64,000 nucleotides of DNA from Lottia gigantea (GCF_000327385.1 NW_008708458.1:1989401-2053400); one strand, 5' to 3'; counted from the first letter of the stretch, positions 12,528 through 25,840 are shown. The notes: generated by a model from the letters alone, not told the origin. Numbers and translations: made by a program.

Positions 12528-15201
12528 TTAGCCCATCATAAGCATAGTACGTTTCACACTTCCCAGGGCACCAAGAGCATCTCTGTCGACTTTTGGGACG
12601 TCTAGAACCGGGGCTGGAGCCTGAAATGATCAATTCACAATTGCATAATCAGAACAAGTATTGATTCATGCAAACAAGGAATTTAGTTTCTCATATAATG
12701 TCCAACCTAGCAATCTTTTCTTCAACACGGGTACAAAGGGAAACAACTTCTCCACCAGTTTCGTCTATTGTATTTAATACTCCCTATATACGTGAGATAT
12801 GAAGAACAGAGAAAATTGTCAGTGTACAACAAAGATGCTGTGGTGTTACACTGGACAGAGAGGTTCTCAGTCGCAACGTTACCACCGATAAAGTGAAAGC
12901 ATCCTCTGAATTGTAATAAATCTTTATCTCACATTTGATTATTGGAAGAACATTTTGTATTCCAAGCAAACTAATGATTAAATTAGTGCAATCGGATATC
13001 AACAGGTAATATCGGGAAAATGAGGACTGCCTTACCTTAGGTGGTTGTGGTGTGGGTATATCTAATGGAGGAGAGGGTGCGGGTGGAAGACTAGGTCTTC
13101 TGATTGGTGCTCGTTGTTTTGGTGGTGTTTTCGGTGGTTCTTCGTCTTGCTCTGGTTTGGATTCTACCGGTTTTGGTGGGGGTTTAGTAGTGGGTGGAGC
13201 TTTACGAGGTTGTGGAGGAACCACTGGTTGAGCGAGATATTTTTGCTTAGGTGGAGGTGCCGATTCCACAGGATCTGGTTTGGGATCGGACTTTGGTTCT
13301 GGTTGATTCTTGGATTCTGGTATCACTGGAATGGGTATCGGTTGTTTCACCTCTGGCTGCTTTTGAGGTGCGGGTTTTGGTTTGTTCTGCTGAGGTTGAG
13401 TCTTTTGTTTTGGAGGCGCAGCTGCTACTACTGGGACAGGAACAGGTGCAGGGATTACAGGTTTACTTTCGACTTGAACTGTTGACTTTACTTCAACTGG
13501 TGGTGTGTCTGGTTTCGATTCTACAGCCAATGCGATTGGTTGGATCTTTGGAGGTGTCGATCGTTGTTTATTTGATGCAGCGACTGCAATTGGAATAATT
13601 GGTGCTTTATAGTTGCTTTGACTTACCACTGGTTCTGGTGTTTTTGGTGTTGTTTCAACTTTTACCGGTGGTGGTGTAATTTGTCTAGGTTTTGGCATTG
13701 TGATATTCTTTGACTCTTCCGTATATGTCTTTGAAGTTGGTTTGTATTTTGGAGGCGGGGGAGCCGCCGCCACAAGTGGAACTGGTATGACGTTTATCGG
13801 TTTTGGATTGTCGTGGACTTGACGCTCGATCGCTTCAACAGGGTGTAGTGGTTTCACTATGGGAGGAGCCGTAAGTATTTGAGATTCGGGTTCAATGTAG
13901 GTTTTGCTTGTTGGAACATATCGGGGAATCGCTGGTGCGACTGGTGCATATATAATGGGTGACTTTTCTTCTTGAATGACCACCGGCGCTAGAATAGGAC
14001 CAACACGAGCTGCTCGTCGTACCTCTCTGACCTCCTCTCGTTGCACCACAGTGTCCGGCTCATCTTGAGCTATTGTTTGAACCGGAATAATTCTGATCGG
14101 TTTGATTAAAGTTTGCTGAGGATACACTGGTTCTTTCTGGTTTGGCACTTTCTTTCTAGGTTTTACAACTTGAGTAGGCATGATCAAAGTTTGTTGGGGT
14201 AGTTTTGGTTCTTTTGCGTAAATTGGCTTCCGAGGTTGTGACGGAGGAGACTGCTGAAGAGGCACAACGATGGAAGGATCTCTATAATATATATGTTTAA
14301 TGTCCTTCTCCGTGCGAACTATATGTGGTTTCTCGTCCGGAGAATCTTTAGCAGTATATACAAATAAATGGTTATAAGGTTTATATCCATATGGACGATA
14401 TCTGGAGTCATATTCGTGATAGCCATTATAAGGATGATACCCAACTGGGTGTTTGAGCTTATAAATACCATTATCGTCCCGAATCGTTTGTTTATATTCC
14501 GGTTTCTCTCTAACTATCGGAATGGGTGTCTGTGGTTTGATTAGCACTTGTTGGGGATACACTATTTCCGGGGCCGGAGCTAACGGTTCATGGACCTGTG
14601 GTTGTGGTTCGACGATCTTCTCTGTAGGTTTGATCAGCGTTTGTTGTGAATATATAGGTTCTCTAGCAGGTGGAATTGGGTAAGGATCTGGTGTAATTGG
14701 CCGAAAGACCCTCTTCCCACGACGGAACCCGTAATAATTCAAGGGAGTTAACTTATAATAAACACCACCTACATATTCTGGGTAACCCTTAAATGGTTTG
14801 TACCCTTTATATTCATGATAGTCCAATTTCTCCTTTTTGCGTTTATATTCCCGTAGTTTGTAGGGTCGCACGGGGTATTCCGGACCCATGGGTAGTTTAT
14901 AACAATGTTTAAGCTGGCGGAACCTGACCTGATGATTGTATTGCTTCTCACGTTTTGGTAACATAGGTCTCTTCTCTCTAGGTGGTCTAGCTTCTGGCCT
15001 GTACCCATTATAATTCGGCTTGATGGGCTTATACTCCCGATGGTTGTAATTACGAATTTTATCATATTCCTTAATTTTCCCATATTCGTGATATGATTTG
15101 TATTCGTGGTATTTTGGTTTATGAGTTAGTTTGTATTCCTTTATTGGTCCGTAATCCTTTCGCTTGTATTCCTTCCAGTGGTATTGTGAGTTCGTCGTCA
15201 T
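12528..15201 (-). CDS. Unrecognised Tyr/Lys- and Pro-rich repeat protein, two coding exons
   Basis: Exon 1 is 15201-13036 and exon 2 is 12620-12528, joined in phase 0 by a GTAAG donor and a TTTCAG acceptor, giving 752 residues. I chose the ATG at 15201 because a 3' splice site (TTTCAG) ends at 15208, just upstream; a strong donor at about 15781 (GTAAGTCAGG on the minus strand) could end the 5' UTR exon. There is no signal peptide or membrane segment. Residues 1 to about 200 are basic and Tyr-rich with repeated KEYK, YHEYK and GYxPY motifs. The middle carries four spaced copies of a decamer like VYPQQTLIKP. The rest is Pro/Lys/Val-rich and probably disordered (PPKQK, PVPVVAAAPP). The C-terminus changes character: DVPKVDRDALGALGSVKRTM. 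I recognise no family. A structural or scaffolding role is only inference from composition. The gene is convergent with the ENPP gene. Confidence 0.85.
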
Positions 15202-15208
15202 TTTAACC

Positions 15209-17872
15209 TGAAACATAATACAATATGGATCAAGCTTATATGCATTAAAATTTATCAATATTAGTTTTCAGCCATCTTTATCATGTATGTTGTTTTCAAA
15301 TTATCCTTTTGACTTTTCAAGACCTATTCGGTAGGGAGTATATAATAATTTTGGTCGATTTGTTCCTTTAAAATCCGTGACCAATGTCTTGCCGGATTAT
15401 TGTTCAGTCTATGACACAAACATACTTAAAAGTTAAGTTCTTAGTTGGTTTCATTGTGTAACATGGCCGTTAAATGGTGCTATAACAAGACCTATAGTAT
15501 CATTCTTATAACCGACAGTCAAGCTGCTTGTCAGTTGAAACACGATGTACAACCATACATTTTAGATATTCTCAAAATATCCAAATTATTTTGTAGTAAA
15601 TCTTGTTGTTATTTCGCACACTGATGTGTGATTATTTGAAATAAGAACACAGGTCTACACTGCAATGTCATTGATTTCCCTAATAAACATGTATGCAAAA
15701 CATATCTATCAATCGAAAATTGAAAGAAATAGAAAATGAAGAAATAAAAATTTACGTACAAAAACTAACTTCCTGACTTACCTAAGAATATTATGTAATT
15801 GTTGGTTTATAACTTTTCTCGTTTTCCAGGTTTTCAATAAATACAGAATTGTTTATGAACTTTGATATAGTGGTCTTTTAAATCGAAAAAATATCGAAAA
15901 TGTACTTAAAAGACTTGTGTTCATTCGACTGATTTTACTTCTACTGAGTCACTTGAATGAAGAAGTGTAATAAATCATAGGTTTACATTTCATTCGTAAC
16001 AGAAAAGAGCGTAATAAATTTCGTATTTTGTTAGTTCAACATTACAGTGAATAATGTATTACGAAGTCTACCCGATTCAGTGATCAACAAATCTATCTTA
16101 GTCGGAATGTTTTTTCCATGCTCGTTTTTGATTATTTGCGGCCTTAGTGTCCGTAAGGAGCTCGGCGAATATGTGACTTTCGCGTGAATGTCCAAGGTTG
16201 GATTCAGGTAATGAAGGTCTGATGGACGGGTATTCATTATTACATGTTCAATTGTTCAAGGTAATCTTGGTGGAATAGAAAATAGATTAGTTACTTTCAA
16301 GACGGTCTGTCTCTTCTTATACATTGCATTGAGCCAATCAGAAGTCAACGTTTCATTACTTTTAATATACTTTTTTTTTACTTTCCAATAACATAGAAAT
16401 CACTGTATGGCCCTGTATTCCTACGCTTATAGAGAAAGGAGGTATCATTGAACACCGAAACATACCGCCCGATGGCGATAACGAGATATATAGCCTACTT
16501 TTCAAGCCGAATTGTTGATAGTATATTTATATTGTTCGTATGGTGATCTTTATAGTAATGACAATGACACTTTCGTCATGATCCCTTTCAGTAAATATTA
16601 CTTACCTATAAAGTTAAATACCTGCGTCATTTTATCAAGGAGAACTCCTTTTTCTTTGAACCTTATTTTGTATGTAATATACCGTGTGACATATAATGCA
16701 CCATTGAGGCAATGTGGATTCATTGTATATCTTTATTGACATTATTTGAAAGACTTTGAAAGAGTTCGATTTATATAGACCCCAATGTCTTTCGTGTCTA
16801 TTTTTATTTTCAAATGTTGATATGCAAAAAAGTAATTCAATTTTCTATTTTTAAATGTTATAGCATCACGCATGCCTAATTTAAAATCAGACAAACCCAC
16901 TTCTAAGCATCTGTGCATCTTTCTGTGGTGAAAAAACATATCAACAAACACACGGTGACTCTGATCTAGCTAACTGGAGATGGCCTCACACAAGTATTAT
17001 ACAAATACAGTTGGTGCCGTGGGTTCAATTCCTCCTCGAGGTACGACAAATTATATATAACTAGAGTTCCATGGTTTCCTCAAGTAGATTATATGTGTTA
17101 TCGAGACCTTCGAACACCTTGCTGTAAATGTTATCAAAACAGTCCAGAGTCGCTGTAAACGAGTTGACATCTCAAGTGCCCTCTTTATTCGAGTTTACAA
17201 TAAACGCCTAAAGTATAATAAACCTCAATAATATATATTAATTTCATTGTAAATGAAGGCTAACCGAATATTATAATATAATATAATATAAAGGTTTTTG
17301 ATATATTCTACAATAGAAAGTCACAAATACATGCCCGTAATTAAAACATTTATAAATAAATTTTTACTGTATTGTTGGCTAAAGACTTTGTGGCATATAT
17401 ATTAATAGATCATTGTTTTATTAGATTATTCAAAATCAGGAAGGTCAAAGCATAATAAATAATATTGACATGGAATATCGTATGTTAAATCAGAATAGGT
17501 AATTAAAAAATAAGAATGATTATACGGAAAACTATGAACAACATTACTTGGTTAAGTAATGGTGTCCACAGCCGCCGAAGCTACTCCAACCACCCCCCTC
17601 TGTACATTTATCGCATCTACTGTAGCGTTTTTTCCGCGCGATTTTTATCAATATTTGATAATGTTCATACGTGGATGCAATAAATATTCATTGTGCGATC
17701 TAGCCACGCGTTTACCGTAAACGTCGCCTGAAAATAGCGTATTTTTGTAACGTCATAAAATAACGTTGCCTGCAAGGCTTTCGCCTATGGCAACATAAGT
17801 GTGACGTTATAATAAAACATTGCTAAGAAGATTGAATAAAGTTGTGGATCCACAGTACCCTAATCACACAAG
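15209..17872. other. Intergenic space with candidate 5' UTR exon and SINE
   Basis: This separates the divergently transcribed Pro/Tyr-rich gene (-) and GTPase gene (+). The minus strand has a good donor at 15781, a candidate 5' UTR exon end for the gene to the left. A tRNA-like SINE lies at about 16965-17190 (listed separately). The 300 bases before 17873 carry short inverted CGTCA/TGACG-type sites (about 17750 and 17800) that could belong to the GTPase promoter. ORFs of 60-75 codons here have no recognisable content. Confidence 0.35.
16965..17190 (+). mobile_element. tRNA-derived SINE-like element
   Basis: TAGCTAACTGGAGATGG near 16967 resembles an RNA polymerase III box A, and GGGTTCAATTCC near 17022 is an excellent box B (GGTTCGANTCC type); the spacing is tRNA-like. 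The sequence does not fold convincingly into a functional tRNA and runs on for over 100 bases of unrelated body, as tRNA-derived SINEs do. The 3' boundary is uncertain. Confidence 0.5.
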
Positions 17873-19952
17873 ATGTATTTTGATGAAGAATTAAAAGTTC
17901 CCAGTGCAGTGCAGAGGATCGGTCACTCTCTAAGCGGCAAACAGAAGGCTGTTATTTTCGCTGTAGCAAGTTTAGCCGTCGGTTTTTTTCTATATAAATC
18001 GTGGAGTAGTTGGAAACAGGGAAATGAAGAAGACAGTGAATTTTATAGTCTTCAGCCAAGTGTAAGTAGATCTAGAATTTAATTTCTTTTCTCGAAGAAA
18101 AATTTGAAAACATGCGGATAGGCATCCTTTTGTTTATAAACATAAAGTAGAACTAACCTTGTTGGACTTATCCTATTAGTATTAAAAATGCAACCTAAAA
18201 ATTTTAAAAAAATATTCTAGATTTAAAAAAAAGTTTTGGTGAAAGTAGATCTAGTCTAGCTAGCTTACAAACCTTTAAATGAATCAATAATTGTTCAATA
18301 TACTTTCTGATATAATACGTCCTCTTAGGTTATTCGAAGCGTATTCTGAAATCTTTGGCCGTAATCTACAGAGCATTTTTACGGCATTCTTTTATGTATT
18401 TAGAATCTTCCAATTTTGACATAATATAGTCTTCAAAAAACGCGCTTAGAAATGAAGTTCAATTCGATTGAAAAAACTCTGGTTCATGAGTTTGCTTACT
18501 CGACAAACCAATTATTTTGGTTTACATATTTCACAATAGATTCTAATTAAAGCTGGTCTGATTTTAATTCTAAAGTTACAAAGGATTGATAGGATTGTGT
18601 TTGTGTTGTTTCAATTCATTACGGTAGGCTACCTCGTTGTCTTTCAGAACTCTCCACGTCAAAAGAGAATTTTAGTGGTTGGTCTGGAAAACACTGGTAA
18701 AACCACATTTGTCAGGAGATTCTGTAAGAGGCAGAATGGATCGAATTCGTCGGAAGAAAATTCATTTGGGCAATATATTAAACAACACTCAGTTAAAGTT
18801 GGTGATTTGTCAATCACTATGTGGGATGGTTTGTATTAATATTATTCCATGAATCATATTTCGCTCAAAAATCAAATTTTCGAATGAAATTGGTTTATTT
18901 TAAAGTCTACACACAGTGATATCTAACTAAAATACATGTAGGTCGAAATAATTGTGAATGTTCAATCTTACAGGGGTTCTTGATTTCAGATAATTTTCCA
19001 TTTCCTGTTGTCTTCTCTCCGATTAGAGATTTCGAAGGCAGGTTAGAAAACCTAAAACAATTCTACACTACGACTAGACATGTCAACTGCGCTTCCACAT
19101 AGCATAATATTTTTGATTTCAGTTTGTGGTGCGGTAGAAAATCGAGAAATCTGGCACGATGTTTTCAGATTAGAAGAAGTGGATTTTATCATCTTCTGTG
19201 TGGACTCTTCATCGCAACATACATTTGTTGAGGCTAGGAAAGAACTACACAGATTCCTGAAAATAAAAGTCTTCAAGCAAACTCCATTGATTCTATTAGC
19301 CACAAAACAGGTTAACATTTTTTCAAATTCAATTATCGAAATATCTCGAACGTATGGTGGAACACAGCCTATTTCTTTTTTACATTAGGTTATTCTGTAT
19401 ATTTTAATAGAATTCAAGTATAAAATACACTTTTTGTAAGTTCGGTTCCGTTGCTATAGTTGAATACTAGTCAGATACGCAAAAACGCAGCTCTATGTCT
19501 GAGCTTACTGTAATAACAATTTGAGCGTCAGTAGTTTCGCAGTCCTTCTAATGTCACCTTCCACATGCTAAGTCATGATGACCATCTTTTTTGAGAAGCT
19601 GTACATCTGATAATATTATCTATGTAATGAGATGCCTTTACAACAAGCTTAAGTGGCCTTCACTGTTCACATCATAGCGGTCACCAGCAAATAGCATGTC
19701 GGTCATATTGTGAGTTGCGTTTGGGACCCATGGCCACTTTCATTATTCGCATTCCTGCAGCTAATTCATAATTTTAATGTGTTTCAGGATAAATCCAGTG
19801 CTGTGGATCCATACGCTCTGTACCTTTCCATGAATTTGGAGAATTTCCAAGGGTCGCGACCAATTCTTACCACAGGAATCCAGGTCTCGACATTTGGTCA
19901 ATCTAAAGGATTCATGGAGCTCTACAACCTTCTTTCAACCATCGATGAATAA
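17873..19952 (+). CDS. Membrane-anchored ARF-like GTPase, ARL9/ARL10 type (copy 1)
   Basis: Exons 17873-18061, 18648-18828, 19123-19310 and 19788-19952, phases 0, 1 and 0, give 240 residues. Residues 26-41 are a single hydrophobic helix followed by a basic segment. There is no Gly2 for myristoylation, so anchoring is by transmembrane segment as in ARL10. The G domain shows a P-loop GLENTGKT (75-82), CVDSSS, and a G4 motif TKQD (184-187) in place of NKxD. The G3 motif is WDVCGA (122-127), where classical ARFs have WDVGGQ, so the catalytic Gln is Ala127 and the first Gly is Cys. Switch I is also eroded (ENSFGQY where copy 2 has ETTIGFY). ARL9/ARL10 proteins carry GGS here, so Gln loss is a family trait, but this copy goes further. 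Fast GTP hydrolysis is unlikely; nucleotide binding looks possible. A paralogue lies at 48968-54744 on the other strand. Confidence 0.88.
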
Positions 19953-20595
19953 AAAGAAATTTTGTAAATCTAGAATATACATTTCATTTGAAATGAATTA
20001 ATTTCGGCCCAGAACACGTCCCCTGTTTTATATTTTTGGCTGTTGGCTGCTGGTAGGGGGCATAAATTGATTAATATTCTCAAATTTATTCCCTTTGTTT
20101 TCAAACCCCCTCATCCTTCAGCTAGCGGCTAAAAATCTGAAATAGAGGCTGTAAAAAAAGAGTAACTTCCAAGCACCTGAAGATACTGTGCGACTGGTTT
20201 TCTCAGCTCGGCAGGCATCATTGTCGAAGAGTCCACAAAGCTTACAATGTGTATTTTGTATTTTCATTATTTATATATTTCATTATTTATATATTTCATT
20301 ATTTATATATTATATTATATATATATATATTTTCATTATTTTCATATTTTATATATTTTATATTTGTTCATTATTTTATTTCATTGCTCTTTAAGAAAAG
20401 AATTTGTTAATATTTTGAATCAATCAATAATAATTAAAAGTGTTTCAAAAACTGATAATTTCGATAAATTTTTTATGTAGGTCGTGTGGTAGGGATAATT
20501 TGATTTCCGTTGTTGTTTTATGATTATGAAATATTAATTTTACATTTTATTAACAATTAATCATGAGGTATAAAATATGATCATTTATTGTAAGT

Positions 20596-20874
20596 GATTG
20601 TAAAGAGATTTTCTACATTTTTTGTGTGTATGGGGGAAACTGATAGCATCAATTGCACCATTCCTATTTTCAATCAAACATCTGTGGTTCCTGCAATTCC
20701 ACTAAAACTAAGCGTTTGATGACTTCAATATCGCAAAATCTGCTTATATCAAACGCTTAGTTTCAGCGGAATTGCAAGAACCACGGAAGTCTGATTGAAA
20801 ATTTGAATGGAGCAAATTGGTGTTATACGTGTCTTCGATACATATAAAAATTTTAGAAAACCTATTTACACTCC
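20596..20874. mobile_element. Foldback MITE-like element, family A (copy A1)
   Basis: The ends are inverted: a start like TGTAAAGAGATTTTCTA pairs with TTTTAGAAAACCTATTTACA. Inside, arms at about 20673-20722 and 20747-20797 pair almost perfectly (CTGCAATTCCACTAAAACTA against its complement). There is no coding capacity. Related copies lie at 27148-27396, 40441-40630 and 58809-59100, with partial copies at 38315-38340 and 59585-59690. Confidence 0.75.
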
Positions 20875-23436
20875 TCTAAACATGTGTAAATGTGTGTATA
20901 AATTAGAATACATAAATCATGTAAAAATTAACTTTGTTTAGCCTTATCCCTTGTAGCTTTTTTTCGAAGAATTCCCCTCACTGTACACTGCGTGACTTTA
21001 TCTCAGTATCCCATACGTTTTTCGATCGCTAAGATGTCGGCTTATTTGACAGAAAAAAATATTTCATTTCCACTCTCAGAGCATTTTAACACCACAAAAT
21101 AATGGAGAAATTTTCATGTTATCATTTGTTCAGAAATCCAGAATCTAAAAGGTCGGTGCCATCTCGTTTATGAACGAGGAATGTAAACCACTGGTTGGGC
21201 TGTGATATAGGGGGTTAAAAATCAGATTTCTGAGTTTTACGTCATACTCTTCTGCTCCTAATTTGACCGTTGTGTTCTATATGAGAACCACACATAGTTT
21301 CGTTTGTGTATAATACTGCAAGGAAAGACGGTGGCTTGATCCCGGTTACTGGTGATTATCTTTTATCAATTGGAAGACTGAAAATCAAAAATGTTCTCTA
21401 CTGATTCATTCAACTATCTGTCAGTATACAGATTTCTGGGCAAGTTTTTATGAAAGATGTGTCACGAAGCCATCCACGGCTGTTGAAGATGACCACAAAC
21501 TTCATTCGTAAATGACTGAATGGGTCGATCTGGTGCAAAATATTCCCCTCCAACTGTGGAGTGTGAGCTGGTTCAGTAACGCTTGCTGTTCAGGCTTTAT
21601 AAAGCTTGATCTTCTTATTTTAAATACCCTGTGTCTATAATCTTGTGGATGTTTCGGGGGTAGCGAAGGTGGAAATGCTGCAGCAGATGATACTCATATG
21701 AATAAAAAGTAAAGGTCTCACATGTCCATAATTAATTCATAATTAGCTAAATTAGAAGAGAATTACCTGTAGAATTCCAATGAGTGGCCGATCAAGAAAC
21801 ATTTATTATTGGTTGAAAATCTTAATTATATGCAATAAGAATATAATGATATGATTATGAACACATGATAATTCATTAGAAAAAGTTTGCTTAATTTGAC
21901 ACTAAAAAAATAAGGAAACTCATCTTTAATATGACGTTTCTCTTGCTTGTTAGAGATGAATTACAACAAAGAAGAAACTAGAATGATTGCTCAGCAAATG
22001 GTTGATATTATGTTTAAAAATAGATAATTGTCTTGAGAGAACAAAGGTAATTAACATTCATTTATCATGTTTCCACTAAAGTAAACTATGTAAAGTTGTG
22101 ATCGACAAAATTAAAAGTTCTTATTTGCGTTTTCGAAATTTCAAGAAAACATTGGTGTGCAAGTTTAAATTCACATTCTGGTATGTTAACGCTGTGTGGT
22201 TCTTAAATGATGATAAATTCTCGAACTCAATACTGAGCAGTCTCATGATTTACGGTCGGGAAAACAGGGGCTCAAATTAAGAAAAACTTTAGACTAAAAT
22301 TTCGAAATATAGGTCCCTTACCTCATCTGGAAGTTTAACTAAAAAAATGACTGCCATTAAACGTCAAATTGAAATAGAGAAATATGTGTCCTCCTTAATT
22401 CTGGTGGTTTTAGCAATAATCATCTTACAAATTTTAAAGCCAAACACCGTCACTGCGACCATTTGCGATCTTACTGCTACTAAAAATGCCGACAAATATG
22501 AAATAAACTACAAAAAAAAATTACAAATTCTACAACAGTCGCTTACAACCTGCGACCATATTGCATTCCCACAGCACATTTCTAAATAATTCTATGGGCT
22601 TAGTTTTCTTTGCGTTTATGGAAAGGTTTCGTTTGTCGAAAGACGATCTCGATTCCGTGGCGATCTCAACGACGTTTGTTGGTGACAATGGCGTCCACCG
22701 TGCGGTACCTGGTGCTTCCTTCAAGCTGGTACCACCGTAACATGCTTTGAGCTCATTAACTGTCGCTGTATGTAAGGACGCCTTTCCGATATGAAATGGA
22801 TATTACGTACTCTGTTTTTTGTTCTTAACCCTTTTAAAACAAATTCAGTTTCACCATGTAGATGCATAGTAATAGCATTATCATTTCACAAATGTGTTCA
22901 CGTATAATTTACAACAGTTTTAATAATACAATTTTAACATAATGCCCCTTTAAAATATATCCTGATGAGTCAGAGATAAACAAATTCGATTAACAAAGCA
23001 GCCTGGCATGACATGACAATAGCCATAAAATATCTGGACATCTATATGATAAAAGAGATGATTTCACTTTCCCAGAACGTGTTAAGGTCGCTAGCCAATC
23101 TTTTGCGATCTGACACACGTGATGAAAAAAAAACGCTGCAAAAATGTTAGAAGACAATGTGGTCGCGGTAATACTACATCGAGGTAAGAGCTCTACTGTT
23201 TTAAGTGTGCAATATTTAGGGACTTTTCCTTAGGATTGACCACGACGTATAGTACATTAAATTTCCAGTCGCCGTAAGATCGCCAATGACGGGGCTATAA
23301 GCGTGTACATGTCTCAATTGATTCGTTGGGCTCAATCATATTTTTCATTTGAATATTTTCAGCTGGAAGTAAATAACCTCTAGACTTGTTAAACAGGGTA
23401 ATATCCCGAATCGCTGTCTAATTCTGTCCTACCCAA

Positions 23437-23532
23437 CGCTGGGGTTTTGTGACGCGAACAAAAATTGCATTCGGTTTCTAATGCACTTCGGAATACATCT
23501 TTAAGTTCTCACAAAATCCCAGCGACGGAGAG
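23437..23532. repeat. Short inverted repeat (CGCTGGGGTTTTGTGA type)
   Basis: CAACGCTGGGGTTTTGTGA on the left is matched in inverse by TCACAAAATCCCAGCG on the right. The same TCACAAAATCCCAGCG phrase recurs at about 32925 beside another inverted pair, so this is a small dispersed element family. Confidence 0.5.
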
Positions 23533-24083
23533 GGCAGACATTTTATTGGAGGACTGTATCAAGAAACTGGCGAATGTTACAGGGACTAAACTGCACATAA
23601 TTATCAGGTATTGCACCTATTTGAATTGATCAATCATAACGGAAACCTATTTCGTAGTACGATCAGCTGCAACTAATATACTGATATTGTCGTATTACTA
23701 GTTGTTCAATGACCTCGCGCTTGTCACCCTGGATTTAATACATATCATTACTTTGCCTGTAACCTATTAATCACAACCTACGTATCACATTGCGAGTTGG
23801 TGTTATATTTACTGTCAATTTTAATCGATAGATTATTATAAAGAAAGTATCAATCGATACCAAGAAACCTTTAGAACACAAAGTTTATCCGTGGTTTGCA
23901 CTGAACACAAACATTCATCTGCTTATCCTTAAATGGGTGTATGGATCTATGTTCACTTGGTCATATTCTTGACGAAAATCGATATCATTAACCTTTCAAT
24001 TATCTTGCGGATGGTTGCCCTTATTTTCCCATTTTTTTTTTTGGTATTATTATTAATTATCAAAAATAAATACAAGGAACATA

Positions 24084-24918
24084 CATATACAGGGATTACA
24101 ATATATTCAGGGATAACAATATTTACAGGGATTACAATATATACAGGGGTTACAATATATACAGGGATAACAATATATACAGGGATTACAATATATACAG
24201 GGATTACAATATATACAGGGATTACAATATATACAGTGATTACAATATATACAGGGATTACAATATATACAGGGATTACAATATATACAGGGATTACAAT
24301 ATATACAGGGATTACAATATATACAGGGGTTACAATATATACAGGGGTTACAATATATACAAGGATTACAATATATACAGGGATAACAATATATACAGGG
24401 GTTACAATATATACAGGGATAACAATATATACAGGGATTACAATATATACAGGGGTTACAATATATACAGGGATTACAATATATACAGGGATTACAATAT
24501 ATACAGGGATAACAATATATACAGGGATTACAATATATACAGGGATTACAATATATACAGGGATAACAATATATACAGGGATTACAATATATACAGGGAT
24601 TACAATATATACAGGGATTACAATATATACAGGGATTACAATATATACAGGGATTACAATATATACAGGGATTACAATATATACCGGGATTACAATATAT
24701 ACAGGGATTACAATATATACAGGGAGTACAATATATACCGGGATTACAATATATACAGGGATTACAATATATACAGGGATAACAATATATACAGGGAGTA
24801 CAATACATACAGGGATTACAATATATACAGAGATTACAATATATACAGGGATTACAATATATACAGGGATAACAATATATACAGGGAGTACAATACATAC
24901 AGGGAGTACAATATACAA
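24084..24918. repeat. 18-bp minisatellite, about 46 copies
   Basis: The unit ACAATATATACAGGGATT repeats with few variants (GGGATA, GGGGTT, GGGAGT). Because 18 is a multiple of three and the unit lacks stops in several frames, long ORFs of six-residue repeats open on both strands. These are artefacts of the array, not genes. Confidence 0.97.
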
Positions 24919-24966
24919 AGTAAGGACAAAAGAGTGTGAAGACATTTTTATCAAGTCCACACGATT

Positions 24967-25020
24967 NNNNNNNNNNNNNNNNNNNNNNNNNNNNNNNNNN
25001 NNNNNNNNNNNNNNNNCCTN
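24967..25020. other. Assembly gap
   Basis: A run of N at 24967-25016 and a single N at 25020, immediately after the 18-bp array. Array length and flanking continuity are therefore not reliable here. Confidence 0.99.
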
Positions 25021-25682
25021 CATTTCATTGATGTAGGTCTAGATGTAGTATCTAGTCGATGGGATAATAAACCACTCCTGTTAGTAAAGCAGGTTGGAGG
25101 ATTGTGATGGATATAATTTCTAGTCGATGAGACAATAAAGGTGTAAAAATAATAAGATGGTGCGCGATATTTCTGCAATGTGTTGCCCATTGTCATTGGC
25201 CTAATGAAGCACGGAAGAGGAAGTCGTCAAACATATAATATCAAAATTTTGTTTTTTGCAAGCATTATATAAGGGGAACCGCTGTAAGTTTCCTCATCCT
25301 AACCTCATGTAGCGTTCGACCTTGAAACCTGTTGTCGTCGTCATAATACTAATGAGAAAACTTTATGTTGATGTTGATATGATTCTGATCTGATCTTAAG
25401 AAAAACAAAAGATTGAAATCTTTATAGAAATAATGGTATCTAATAACACATGAACACGAATGATTAATGTTTTTAAATATATCGAATTTGTTTATCTAAG
25501 ATTTAAAAGGATATAGGCAATTATCTAAAATGAAATAACGTGGCATCAAGTTCAAGGATGATTATGATGTAAAGGTAAAGAAGCTGTATTGAAATGTTCG
25601 CATCATAGCAGTTTAATTACATATTGGTATATCTAAAGTTTATCCGGATTTTAGCGCTTAGCGGCCAAAGAAAACAACTATC

Positions 25683-25840
25683 CGACAAAAATTATTTCCT
25701 CCGTCTGTTTGCTAACACCGCCAGCCAAAACAAGTCTCTGCCCTCTCTTTAGGCAGGAATTTGATTGACTGGCGGTGTCAACGGCACAGAACGGACGAAT
25801 GATCAAGAAGACCGTCTTTCTAACTGAGCTACAAATGTAC
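25683..25840 (-). mobile_element. Possible tRNA-related SINE fragment, antisense
   Basis: On the minus strand TTTGTAGCTCAGTTAGAA (about 25835-25818) is a box-A-like sequence as in many tRNAs. A convincing box B is lacking, and GGCGGTGT/ACACCGCC inverted phrases follow. It directly abuts a LINE 3' end on the plus strand, so the ORF that begins at 25775 starts inside this fragment. Confidence 0.3.

Larger units (their letters stand above)
19953..23920. other. Non-coding interval downstream of GTPase copy 1
   Basis: It contains an AT-only simple-sequence stretch (about 20260-20370), a foldback MITE-like element at 20596-20874, and a smaller inverted pair at about 23440-23530 (listed separately). 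Short ORFs at 22098-22280 and 22347-22589 have no recognised domain or splice context. I see nothing else. Confidence 0.4.

Noticed and set aside
13114-13598. Plus-strand ORFs of 115-123 codons
   Set aside because: Antisense shadows of the Pro-rich coding exon; Trp/Phe-rich translation mirrors Pro/Lys codons.
22347-22589. 80-codon ORF with one hydrophobic segment
   Set aside because: No homology recognised, no promoter or splice context; the length is expected by chance.
23933-25036. Long ORFs of 263-367 codons on both strands with a six-residue repeat (ITIYTG/VYIVIP/NPCIYC)
   Set aside because: They exist only because the 18-bp minisatellite is a multiple of three without stops; all frames are open, and one ORF runs into the N gap.
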